From: Circinella umbellata
Taxonomy: Eukaryota > Mucoromycota > Mucoromycetes > Mucorales > Lichtheimiaceae
Reading direction: 5' to 3'
Assembly: GCA_025093555.1 (NCBI GenBank)
Contig: JAIWNF010000010.1
Location: 496,001-560,000 of the forward strand
DNA length: 64,000 nt
Positions 1 to 11,593 of this stretch are shown one piece after another. Each line of letters begins with the position of its first letter. Position 1 is the stretch's first letter. The translations under genes were made by a program, and so were the position numbers. Under the pieces are notes generated by a model. It was given only the letters and a program-made list of their open reading frames with translations. It was not told the origin of the DNA and did no database searches.

Positions 1-1016
1 AAATATGGAGAGAAAGAACAAAAACAAGAGCAGGATACGCTAACAGCAGCAGCACCACAAGCAGCATTAGCAGGAGCATCGGCAATATCATTATCACAAT
101 CACAACTAAGAGGTTATTCGCCACGAGATTCAACAGGTGCAGCTACATTGGTAGACCCGAAACAGCAGCAATTCCCACCAACAACTGGGCAACAAAATAC
201 TGCTTATATCCCTGGTTACTCTATTGAAGGCGGCGGATTGTCCGGTGGTGCATCTGTAATAGATTATGAATTACCAGGCGCAACAGTCATAGAGCGAGGT
301 GGTAATCCACGCTATTATGGTACTCCACCACCAGAAAAAATAAAAACCAACAAGGATGAATTTGGAGAAGTTGTCGACACCGAAAATGGTGATATTTTTG
401 TGGATATCGATAACAAAGAAGTTTTTACGAGGAAGAAGAAAGCTAAGGATAGTAGTGAAAAAAATGAAAAAAATGAAAAGCAAGAAAAGCAAGAAAAGCA
501 AGAGCCACCTCAGCGACCTTTAGCACTTTGGGAGAAAGTTGTGTTTGGTCGCGGGAATGAAAAGTACTTAACTGTCAAGAATACAAAAGAACAGGGCAAG
601 AATATACCTTTGAAAAAAATTAAAATCGAGCCAAAAGTGTTTTTTGCAAATGAACGTACTTTTATTAGTTGGTTACAGTTTTGTGCGCTTCTATTGACTG
701 TTGCTTTGAGTTTGTTGAATTTTGGTGATAGTACTTCTCGAATTGCTGGTGGTATCTTTATTGGTATTTCCGCAGTCGTTGCTATTTACGCACTATATCG
801 TTTCGAAAAGCGTGCATGGTAAGTTTTTTTTTACAATTCTTTCAGAACACCTTTCTTTGTTTTGTAGCCCCAACTAAAATTATTATTATTATTTGCTTTC
901 TTAGGATGATTAATCGTCGTATGCTGGGACGCTATGATGATTTATGGGGTCCTGCGGTCCTTTGTTGTCTTTTGGTTGGCGCTCTTATTGTCAATTTTTA
1001 TTTACGATTTCGGTAA
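1..1016 (+). CDS. Vacuolar transporter chaperone (VTC) subunit, C-terminal part
   Basis: Partial gene entering from the left edge; join(1..818, 905..1016), about 309 residues visible in frame 1. The visible part has a long polar linker rich in Gln, Lys and Glu, then the motif KVFFANERTFISWLQF and three hydrophobic segments. These form the VTC1-like (DUF202) membrane domain that closes VTC2/3/4 proteins. The intron 819-904 (GTAAGT...TTAG) splits a Trp codon. Exon 2 supplies the last membrane helix, which begins YDDLWGP. In the known family, VTC subunits make polyphosphate from ATP at the vacuole membrane and pass it inward. The SPX and catalytic tunnel domains would lie upstream of the window, so VTC4 cannot be told from VTC2/3. 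Confidence 0.88.
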
Positions 1017-1218
1017 ATTTCATACATCTATATATATCAAGAAAAGCAGAAACACATATATGCACTTTCTACCTACTCCTTTATCCTTCCATTAAATTTC
1101 CATATTATTGTACAAGATTACTTCTTAAATCCGTATAATAATACACAAATATACAAAAAAAACGATGTTTATTATTACATTTTGATAATAATAAAAATAA
1201 TAATACTAAGAAAGTTTT

Positions 1219-2720
1219 TTATGAACTCATTGCTCTGATATTATCATATTGGCTCTTTGGATAACGTAGATGATTAGGGATAGAATCAAGCTGTCCATTA
1301 AATGATCGATAAACAGTATTTAATAAACTACGTGGATGTTCTCCCTTATGATCTGCACTTAATTCCCAGAACATAGCACCGCCCAATTTTGCTTGTTTAA
1401 TATATTCACATTTTGCTTGGATCACTGCTGGCGTATCATAACTGATAAGTTCTCTTTTTGCAGGATCATAAGACCAAGAAGCCATATGTTGTTCGTCAAT
1501 ATACTCTGTTGCTCCAGGCATAGGTAAATGTTTATAATCAAACATACCCTTTTCCCAAGTTCCTTCGGGAATATCATTGAATGGTGCACCAGGTGTATTT
1601 GACGTATTGGAAAATCCACGACCATAGACCGGTAAGCCCAATACCAATTTATGAGGTGGCACACCCATTTGCATATAATCAGTTACGGCTTGATGACCAT
1701 TGAGCGCGCCCCCATACATAGCAGCTTGATGACCTGTTGTTTTATCCCATGAACCGGCAAAATCATATGACATCAAGTAAAACAAATCAACATACGGTTC
1801 CATTTCTCGGAGGCGAAGTAGACGATAATTTGATGGACCACATGCGACAGCTAAAGTCAATAATAATCTTGGTTCATTGGTTTGTCCTATACTTTGTTGA
1901 TACATGTCTAATGCAATACGCATTTCGTATAATAAATGTACAAAGTTGAACGCTTCTTCAGATGTTTTTGGATATTCCCAATCGATATCTAAAAATATAA
2001 CACACATATAAGTTGTAAGGACCTGACTCTTACTACTATCAAACAAGTTTTATCTTTCTTTCTTTCTTTCTTTCTCACTCCTCCATTCAAACATACCAAT
2101 GCCATCTAATCCAAGATCACCTATATGCTTAATTGCTGATTGAACAAATCGTTGTCGTTTTTGTGGATCAGCTGCAACTGTACCAAAGTTTGTTGACCAT
2201 GTCCATCCACCCACACTTAAAGTTACTTTTAAGTGTCGATTTTTTTGCTTTAATAAATACAGCTGTTTAAAATTCCCATAGAGATTGTTTCCTTGATCAT
2301 TCCATCCATCCGCTTGTTGATTAACTGTTTGTTCAACTGCAAAATGCTTGTCCTTGTCTGCCCATACATCCTGTTTTATAGATTATTAATATACAAGAGA
2401 AAGAAAGTTTGGTCTGTCTAGTATGTATCTACGAACACATATGCACAGTTCGTATATAACTTACTCCAAGTACAATTTCACCAGAAGGTTCCAGATTAGC
2501 AAAAGCATAAAGTAAATGTGTAAGTTTATGGACATCGGGAACAAGATCACATACGTTATGAGATCTTGCATATATTCCCCTTACAAGGTTTTATGGTTAA
2601 ATAATAAGTTAACAATAAAAAAAAAGAATACCAAGTCCTCTTTTTTTTTAGTTCGAATATTTACCAGTTTACAAAATAGCCTGCAATAACAGGACCATTG
2701 GTAGCTGGAGGTGGTTGCAT
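1219..2720 (-). CDS. GH18 chitinase, apparently without signal peptide
   Basis: complement(join(1219..1988, 2097..2370, 2465..2579, 2665..2720)), 404 residues. The start is MQPPPATNGPVIAGYFVNW, where the barrel's first strand (AGYFVNW) begins almost at once, so no secretion signal is seen. The SVGGW motif of GH18 follows. The catalytic motif DGIDIDWEYP is assembled across the last intron, and its Glu is the proton donor of the family. Later come YDFAGSWD and a terminal MFWELSADHKGEH segment. The enzyme would hydrolyse beta-1,4-GlcNAc chains of chitin during wall remodelling. No chitin-binding domain is seen after the barrel. An upstream exon carrying a leader cannot be excluded, but none is visible. 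Confidence 0.93.
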
Positions 2721-3040
2721 TGTTTATAAAATTTATAAAGAGAAGATAAAAGTATAAGTTTATTTCAATATTATATACTATATATATATATATATACGCG
2801 CTTGTTTTTCTTTTAGTCTATTTGCTTTTTATTTTATTTCATGTACGACATGAAAAAATCGGCTTACCCGACCGATTATCCGTAGTTTTTATCATTGATT
2901 ATAATTTCATTGTTAAGATGTGTGATATATTTGATGCCATGATAAAAAAGAGAATAATAGAAAAAATGTCAGGATCAAAAAGAAAATGTAAATAAATATG
3001 CAGAATTATATCAATGATAACAATAAAAGAAAATGGGGGA

Positions 3041-3952
3041 TTAGAAATCATCTTCTGGATTATACCAAATAGTGCCTTCTTTTGAAGCATTACTGGTATA
3101 AGGTTCAAAAAGACCTTCAACAAATGTCTCACGAATATAACAATCTATAACTCCAGGAGCACTTAGAGTATAATCTCGCCAAAAGCTTTGTCCATGTTCG
3201 GAACCATGGCGACCAACCGATCTTAATGCAAAGCTTGGCGTATGTCTCAAATGACTAAAAATAATATAAAGTGGCGGTTTTTTTTTAGTGGGGGAAGAAA
3301 GGAAAAAATTTATGTTTATGGTAACACAGAGGAGAAAAAAAACAGTCCATTGGAGCAGTAGTAAGTGAACCTTACCTGAAGATTTGTCCTAAACCATATT
3401 CATGCTTTGCTAATAAACTAAGTGTATGTTGATCTTTGACAGATACTACTGAATCAGCTTCATAAGCTAATTTGTCACCAAAATACATTAAGATTTTTCG
3501 TTCGAATCGCATGTCAAGTTCATTTTGTCCAATGTCTAACTGCTGACTATTGTTATTAGGTTTATTTTGTTGTTGTTGTTCTGTATTAGTGTTATTATTA
3601 TTATTGTCGCTGTCATTTTCGTCATCACCGCATGGAATCAATTCGTTTTTCAAAATCACAACATGACTTGGAACATTATAATAAGCGGATAATAAACGTT
3701 GTAAGTTACCAGTAGTTTGTAAAACCATACGTTCAAGTGGTGAAAATCCATCAGGAAGTTGTAAAAATACGTTGGTTGCCGTAACTACATATGTATACAG
3801 AGTATTATTAATCAATAAAATAGTGAGAGAGACAACATATCATCTAAGTACACACATATATATAATTATATATATTTACATTCTTGTGCAAATTTAAATG
3901 GAACTCTGGTATAATTATTGGTGCTTTTTGGTTCTGCAATACTGATTGGCAT
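3041..3952 (-). CDS. Chorismate-lyase-like (DUF98/UTRA-fold) protein
   Basis: complement(join(3041..3254, 3376..3784, 3880..3952)), 231 residues, start MPISIAEPKSTNNYTRVPF. The order of motifs fits the DUF98 chorismate-lyase-like family: SPLERMVLQTTGNLQRLLSA, then VVILKNELIP, then RFERKILMYFGDKLAYEAD, then EYGLGQIFSHLRH split by an intron. An Asn/Gln-rich insertion (about residues 85-115) separates the two halves. Bacterial relatives remove pyruvate from chorismate or act as ligand-binding domains. Function in fungi is unknown to me, so no reaction is claimed. The protein has no signal peptide or membrane segment. The family call rests on remembered pattern similarity and is moderate. Confidence 0.62.
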
Positions 3953-4451
3953 ATTTTATTTTTATTTTTGTATATTTTAAATGAATTATTGTAAGATATA
4001 TTAAAATCCAAGGAAAAGAATTAGAAAGTAGTAAGAGTAAGAATATAAACTGTATACAATTCGATAATAATTGATCTTTATATACTTTGAAGAAAAGGAA
4101 AAATGTTTTGAAGGAAGAATGATTATGACAGGCCCCACCTAAAGCACCTACAAATTCCTAAAACAATCAGAGATATCTTGCGGTGATTTAATCGGTACAG
4201 ACCCGAGATTGTTTTATAAAGCGATTTGACAAACTGTTCTTTTAATATATTATTATTGTTATTGTTATTATGAAAATTATTTAAACAAAAGAAAAATGTA
4301 TTCTACTACATATACGTTATATTTCTAATCTCTTTTTTTCTTTTTTTTATAGAATTTTTAGCAAGTTGAGTTGAAACAGAAAGTATTCTTACAGATTGAA
4401 GGAATAGTGAGAAGAAGAAAGGAATAAAGGAAGGCTGCAATTAATCAGTTA

Positions 4452-6018
4452 TCAAAAATCATTTGTATATGTATCAAGTTGAGTTTGAGAAGGAGCAACT
4501 GTCTGTTGAATAGGAGAAAAAAGCGAATTCATTAAAGGAAAATCAGTATTCAGCATATCAGTTAAAGTAATATCTTGATGCTGATAAATGGGTTGATCCA
4601 ATGATGGCAATGTTGGATAATAGGATGGTAATAATTGATTTTGTTGCTGTTCGGTTGCTGACTGCTGAAGAAATTGAGGTGCTGATATTGACTGTTGTCG
4701 TTGCATAATATCAAATGTAGATGGCGTAGTAGAATTATTATCAGTAGATAATAGATCGCTTGTTGATGATGTACTAAATTGAAATGATAAAGGAGTAATA
4801 TTACCGATCCATGGAAGCTCTGTTTGTTGATGTTGTTGATGTTGTTGGGTGGAGTGAATAAGAGGAGGAGGAGCCACGGGTGCCCAAAATGATCCTGTGT
4901 TTGGCAAGTTTGAAGTAGAATGATTACCATATGAAAAAGTATTCGATGATACTAATGATGACGTTACAGAATCATAATTATTGGTATTGCTTGACAGATT
5001 TTGTTGAGTCCAACTGCTATTATTAATGTTGTCAAGATAATTATTCAAGGAAAACTGATTATAATTACCGTAGGTATTATCAGTATGATGATTGACATTG
5101 ATGGGCGGGAGAATAATTTGATCATCCACTGGTGAATTGTTGCCAAATCTACAAGTTGAATACAAAGATTTAAATCCATCAAGTGAATAATTAAAAGAAT
5201 TAAAAGGTGGTGTTCCTTGATTGTATTTTTCTTGCTGTTGTCGATCACGAATAAAACAGTCGTTTACAATTGTAGTAGTCTCACCGATATAATCTTTGGG
5301 AATGGATAATGGTGGTAATGTTATCTTCTCAGAATAATTTTCAACCGTATTATCACTAGTTGAGCTTTTATTATCATTACTACTGTTGTCGTTGGATATG
5401 ACTTGTCGTTTTTTCTTTGGTGTGTACTTGTAATTTGGATACCTGATTCCAAGAAGAGAAAAAAAAACAATTGGCAATTATAAAGATAATTATCAGTATA
5501 TATATAAGTATATATATCAACAATAATAACAACAATACATACTTCTCCTTATGAAGTTGCTTATCTTTTTCAGCAATCAAACGATATTTTTCTTTTTCTT
5601 CATCAGATTCTTCACTCCACCATTTGGCAACAATTTTTGAAATTTCACGATGATTTGTACCAGGACATATGGAAGCAATTTGTTTTTGTTTTTCTAAACG
5701 ATAAGCCAAAAAACAATTCATAGGTCGAGGAACACGATTAGGATCACGTTTACGAATACGAGGACGTCTACGTCGTTGTTGGGATTGGGTGTATGATGAA
5801 GCTAACTCAAGCATATCTTTAATATGAGCTTTCTTTATTCCAGGCAAAGCTTCAATCTTGGTAATAATATTATTACTTGCTGCTGCTGTTGTTATGTTGT
5901 CATATTTGAGTGAGGAAGGAAAGGATAATCTGTCAAAAGTTGTAGCAGTACCGGCTGCTGAAATAGGAGAAGAAGAAATACTTTCTTGTAGATGTTCGAG
6001 CGCTATCATAGTAGTCAT
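4452..6018 (-). CDS. HMG-box (MATA_HMG/SOX-like) transcription factor
   Basis: complement(join(4452..5442, 5543..6018)), 488 residues. A basic stretch (QRRRRPRIRKR) leads into an HMG box at about residues 95-170. It carries the typical RVPRPMNCFLAYR start, the conserved WW of helix 3 and a YPNYKYTPKKK end. The intron cuts the box just before YPNYKY, a common position in this class. The remaining 310 residues are low-complexity Asn/Ser/Gln/Pro, as in activation domains. It would be a sequence-specific DNA-binding regulator in the nucleus. Mucoralean sexM/sexP are HMG factors too, but their locus partners (triose-phosphate transporter, RNA helicase) are absent here. The in-frame Met at 6009 is an alternative start. 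Confidence 0.9.
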
Positions 6019-9000
6019 AATATTTTGAATTGAAGAAAATGAGCTTTATATAAAAAAAAAGAGTCAATGAAAAAGAAACAATGTAAATCAAAAGTGTAAT
6101 TCTAATGTATAGATATATATGTATGTACCAAAAGGGAAAAAAGAACTTGAAATGTTTAAGAATGAAAGAAAGGAAGGATATGAAAAGAGTGGAGAAGGAA
6201 AAAAAGGGAAAGATAATTATAAAGAATATAAACAAAATATAAGAAAAAAATAAGAAAAAGAATCCAAATTAATTTGATGGTTTTATATTTATGCAAAAGA
6301 AAGAAAGAAATGCATAGTAATGTCACGACAAAGAGTAACTTATCCAATTTGGATAATGTTTACTTGTTACTAAGATATACTATGTCATGAAAGATATACA
6401 CATAAATAATTAATTCAGTAATCAAGAACAATAGTACCAACAATTATTTTATTCGAGGAGATCTGGAAATATTGCTTCTAATAGAAAATACTTTTCCCTC
6501 ATCTTTACTAAATCACTTGTACTATAAAAGCTCCCAATCGTCTAACAAAAGAATTGGGTTTTTAAATAATAATTGATATAGAAAGACGTTCTAGAGATTT
6601 TATTTTCTTTTGGTAAGTATATTAGGATACAAAGCCAAAGCTGTGTGTGATTAAACTCGAAAAATTAAACAAAGAGAACCCTTCTCTTTTTGTTATTTTT
6701 TTCTGGTCTATCGTACAATACATTACTTATCATGCACTGAGAATAAAAATAAAATACTCTACATTACTTTTCTATATATAAATATATAGCATCTGATCTA
6801 TGGTCTAAGATGTACGAACAATGAACAAGGAAACAAACAAAACAAAATATTTGGATATAAACAGTGTTCAACCTTATCTTTTTGGAATAACCAAAAAAAA
6901 AGTCTTGTTCTCTTCAACACGTTATCTTTCTAATTACTTGATTCTCTGCTCTATTCAAGTATGTTATTATTAATAGTATTGTTTTGATCACTTACAAGTT
7001 GAGAAAGATAATTTTATAAATGTTTTACTAGAGCTTTTAGTACTTTATTATTATTATTAGAAACGATATTTATATTACAACTGTAAGCTTTTTTAACCAG
7101 ATCTTTTATAGCCACCATGATTTGACAATTTACATTGGGGTGATTCTTCTTCTGATACTTATTTACATTTAATGCGAATATGGATATGTGTAGGTGTACT
7201 GAGCGACACAGATAGAACTATGGATATCTTTAGTAACAATCCATATTCCAGGATCTATCATTTCAAATTACCATTACTATTCCGATCAAGGTACTTAGTC
7301 TTTATGTTTGTGACTTTTGTAATATGCAATCTTTACACATTGTGTTCATTGATAAATTTCGACCTTACACGTGATAAGTGAACGTACTTACAGTCACCAT
7401 TCAAGAAACATAACATCACGTCACTGTATCTTGATCACATACATACTTATTATTAACAGCGCTTGTATATCTTCCATGAGATTTTACCGCGTTACCTAGT
7501 AAGTCCTATCACGCTTGAGCCCATTAATAATAGTAGCAATATATATACAACAAATACACTAGTCCTTCGGCCACACAAAAAAAATTTCACCTCCCCCCAA
7601 GTGGTTTTAGCCATTTTTACCTACTATTATCCCGATCAATTACATGATGATTGTTATTACGCCAACATTTTGACAAACATCTTGCTTCAACACGACAAGC
7701 TTAAATAACAATCTTTTCAATCATATAAATACTTGCGAGTCGATTCACAACTTTGACACCCAAGCACGACTGTGTTGTGTAAATCATTCAAGGTATTTGA
7801 CAATCTTATTTTTTATCTGGCCTGTTCTGTAGTTATCGAACGAACATAAACCAACATTTGTAAATGAAGCAGTGACGCCAAAAAAAAATTGAGCATCTTT
7901 GAGATATATGACAAATAAATACACTTGTATGTCAGTACAAGCAGTAGTTTGTTTTTTTCTCTGTTTACGAGTCGATTGATTTGTGCTGTTGATGTTGAAT
8001 GGTAAATGAAAGCAATGTTTTATGGGCTTATAAATTCATAAATGACTAAAAGAAGAGCTACCAAAGAGAAAATAAGCAGTGAATGCGCTTACTTTTTTGT
8101 AAAAAAAAATATAAAATTAAATATGGTTGATCCTGGAACTTTGAGGATCACATAACGCTGTTTGTCCAAGAACTTGAATTAGTACTGTTACTATAGTCGT
8201 CAAGACAACGGCAAAGAAGTTCGATTTAATATTATATACAGCTGCCTGATTTCATGGACTAGGTAATAATAAATGGTTACATGCTACGATCTAATTATTG
8301 CAACGACATGCTGTCAATACAACAATCGGCTTTTGTGAATGTTGTAACTGAAGAACGTGTGAAACAATTGCGCAAAAGATACCTAATTTAAAAGTCGGTG
8401 TGTAAAAGTGTCAATCTTTATTTTGCATTGATTGCCTTCATTTAACCTTTTATACTCCTCATCATTATACTTCATTTTTAATTTCTTCAGCTGATAGGTG
8501 TTTCTACTTTTGGTCGTTGATATGCTTTTATACAATAACTGTTATTATATATTTAATCTCAAACAAAGATTATAATGACATTACCTAAAGGTACATATTC
8601 TTTAACCTAATTTTTTTTTAAATATTGTCAAATGGAATTCGTCATGGACCAACCATTTCAGTATATTGCCACGACGTGTACGTTGTTGATCTCTCCTTTT
8701 TAACTACAATTAATATAAGTAATATCTCTCTTATAACATTATGTAATCAAAGCAGCGTTATTTAGTCGATCTACCCTACCAGCACTATTATACAAAACCA
8801 AAAACATATATAACTATGCACAGGTATGATGTGCACTTCTACTATAGATATCAGCATACTCTCCTACTCTTTTTTTTAACTCATGTTCTCCATAAATCAT
8901 ATGTGTTGATCAATGCTATTAATAATGTGTAAGTTGTCAAGAAGAACATATCTTATTACTTGACTATAAATTATTTGGGTCACTCTCATCATCTTTATCC

Positions 9001-10703
9001 AACACATATAATAATTTACTATTAGCTACAATTACAAACTGACGGACCTCATCTCGAAAGATACTCTATACATTACGGTAAAAAAAACTCTGTCCTTTAG
9101 AGTTAGCCAGTTTATTATATTATGTATAGGCGATATAAACTGGTGTTTTGTTCTTAACTTGGGTCTTTCTAACTAATTACTATACAAGTTAATTCGTTAT
9201 TTTTATTATTTACAGCTAGTAGTGTAGTCTGTTTATTTTATACATAATATGAGTTTATAAATAGGACCAATGCGTAAAATACTATGTCTACTGACCATTC
9301 ACTTACTTTATCTTGATATTGATGCCGCTCAGTATTATTTTGAAATATAGGACGAAAATATCGCTATTATTTTGATGCATCTTGAATGTATACCGACTTT
9401 TCATGTGCCAACCCTCTTTTCCCAAGAAAAAAAGTATGCAGTTTTGTGCTAAGTGGATATTCAGATGTGACCCATAAACAAAATACATAGGTGCTATTCA
9501 TGGATATACCAAAGAAGTGTCTATGGTTTTTAAAATTGACTGATTTTTGGAAGACTTTAAGCGCTCTGATGTATAAGTGCTTCTTGAAGTTACTAGTCAT
9601 CCGCTATGGATACAATAATGCCAAATAAATTTTAAATATTATGAACAGACAAAATAATTCAGAAAAAGAAGTATGGTTGTTCTTTACATGTGTAGTATGC
9701 ATAATTATTTTACTCATTTTGAGTAATAATAAATATGACCTCTTGGCATCTATAGTATCTACTACATGAATATTCTAAAAATATTAGTGAATAGCACTAG
9801 TATAGTATCTCTCTCTCATTTCTACCTTGTCTTGAAAGTTTGTGATAAAGGCTTATATCTTGAAATTGATAACTGCTGTTTAGAGCCGTTATTCATGGGC
9901 GTAATTGAAAGTAATTCCCAGCATTCTTGAAGAAGCTATCTATAAAATAATAATTTTATGGCTTCGTGAAAAATCTTAACCATTATAATGGGAAAAAAGA
10001 GTGTATTACTTCAAGTTATTGAAATGAAATTTTGCATTATGAATATTATTATAGCACTGTCATGGTAGCTAGTTAGTTTTATTGTTATTGTTGTTGTGTT
10101 ATTTATTTGGATCAAGCTCTTTATAGAATAATTGCGATATTACAATAGATACCATATGTCCCTGTTTCTTTATTTGCTCTTTCAGATCACGCTGTTACTA
10201 TTTAAAAGCTTGGTTATGGTAATAGACGGGGACAGGAAGGGTATACGAATCATAAGCACATTTCTTTTCTTTTCTCGACTGTACACTGCTGGATATTTAT
10301 TTTGTTAGAAGCAATTCGAGAAAACTATCTCACACTCATTATGACATAGCAGGTGCAAACTCCTTTCATTATTAGTTTATTATTGCATTTACTTTCAATC
10401 TAGGTTGTATTATAATAATAGCGAGTCAGCATTTTTCTATGGTCCGCTCTTTCATTTGCCATCATATTATTACTTCTTAGTAGATTACTATTGTTACACT
10501 ATCTCACTCCCACACAATAATAAAAGCTTTACTATCACTATGAAGAATGTATATTGTTTTTCTTCGCTCTTCTTTTTCTTCTTCTTTCTTCTTCTTCGTT
10601 ATTGATAAAAATAATAAAAAAAAAATAAATAAAAAAAAAACCTCCCAACTTTTTTCAAAATAAGAAACATCTGAAAGATATCAGAAGCTAAGCAAACAAT
10701 TAT
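6019..10703. other. Long AT-rich region without recognisable gene
   Basis: About 4.7 kb with dense stops in all frames and only short open stretches. The longest are 7172-7381 (+), 7463-7708 (+) and 9367-9600 (-). None shows a known motif, and splicing them by eye gave no convincing longer frame. The first few hundred bases (6019-6500) should hold the promoter of the HMG-box gene, and the last part lies downstream of the tRNA. No tandem repeat or terminal inverted repeat was seen. Confidence 0.6.
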
Positions 10704-10773
10704 GCGTCGACCGAGAATCGAACTCGGGTCATCCGCGTGGCAGGCGGATATTATACCACTAAACCATCGACGC
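10704..10773 (-). tRNA. tRNA-Gly (anticodon GCC), no intron
   Basis: Reading the minus strand, a 70-base cloverleaf forms. The acceptor stem GCGTCGA pairs with TCGACGC. A D-arm contains AGTGGTA. The anticodon stem TCCGC/GCGGA holds the loop CTGCCAC with anticodon GCC. The T-arm CCGAG-TTCGATT-CTCGG is perfect. The internal A-box and B-box (GAGTTCGATTC) needed for RNA polymerase III are present. On the minus strand downstream of 10704 the DNA is AT-rich with T-runs near 10629-10639 that could terminate transcription. It decodes GGC/GGT codons. Confidence 0.97.
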
Positions 10774-11593
10774 TTGTTGATATTTACAACAAACAGTGTT
10801 GTGATACATCAAATAGCATTATTTTGCGTAGTTTATATATTGAATAAAAGCATTAATAAAAAATATAATAAATATATATATAAAAGAAAGAAAAATTAAT
10901 ATTTGACTCTAGTTATTTATATTACAGATATATATATTCTACTATCTAACTCTTTTAATTTCTAAAAAACCCTCTATTAGATGTTATTTATTAGTAGCCT
11001 AGTTAAGAAAATAAGCTTTATCTATTATATATTTTCTAATAAAAAAATATGTAATAAAATAATTGAAACTATATATATTATATTTGAATGGATTGACATT
11101 TCATTTAAGTTTTTTTTTTTTCTTTTATAAATAAAATATATTTTGAAAACATTAAAATATACTACTACTAATCTTTTTATTTTAGAGAAATATAACATTA
11201 TTAATAAACTGTTTCTATCAGAAATAAAACAATTTTATAATAATAAAGTTTTATTTTTTTCTTGATTTTAAATATATATATATGTGCTATCAATGAAAAG
11301 AAAATCGTTATTGCTCTATCTTTTTTTATAAAGAGATATAAATAATAAATCATATTCTATTTTTAATTATAGTTAAAAAGCTTTATATCTTTTAGTGATT
11401 AAAATAAAGTAGTAGGTGATATTAATCATACAACTAATAATAATAATAGCATCAGTATAATATAACGTCAGCTAATAGTAAACTGATAAGCAATAGAAAT
11501 AATAGAAGCTATTATATTATAAATTTTATGCAGCGGATTACCCCTTAAACTTTCTTCTTTCGAACACTTGAATAAAAAAAGAATATATTAATA

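Noticed and set aside
4452..6018. sexM/sexP mating-type locus
   Set aside because: The expected flanking triose-phosphate transporter and RNA helicase genes are absent.
10702..10899. Short plus-strand frame RRPRIELGSSAWQ...
   Set aside because: It reads the antisense of the tRNA-Gly gene, a common artefact.
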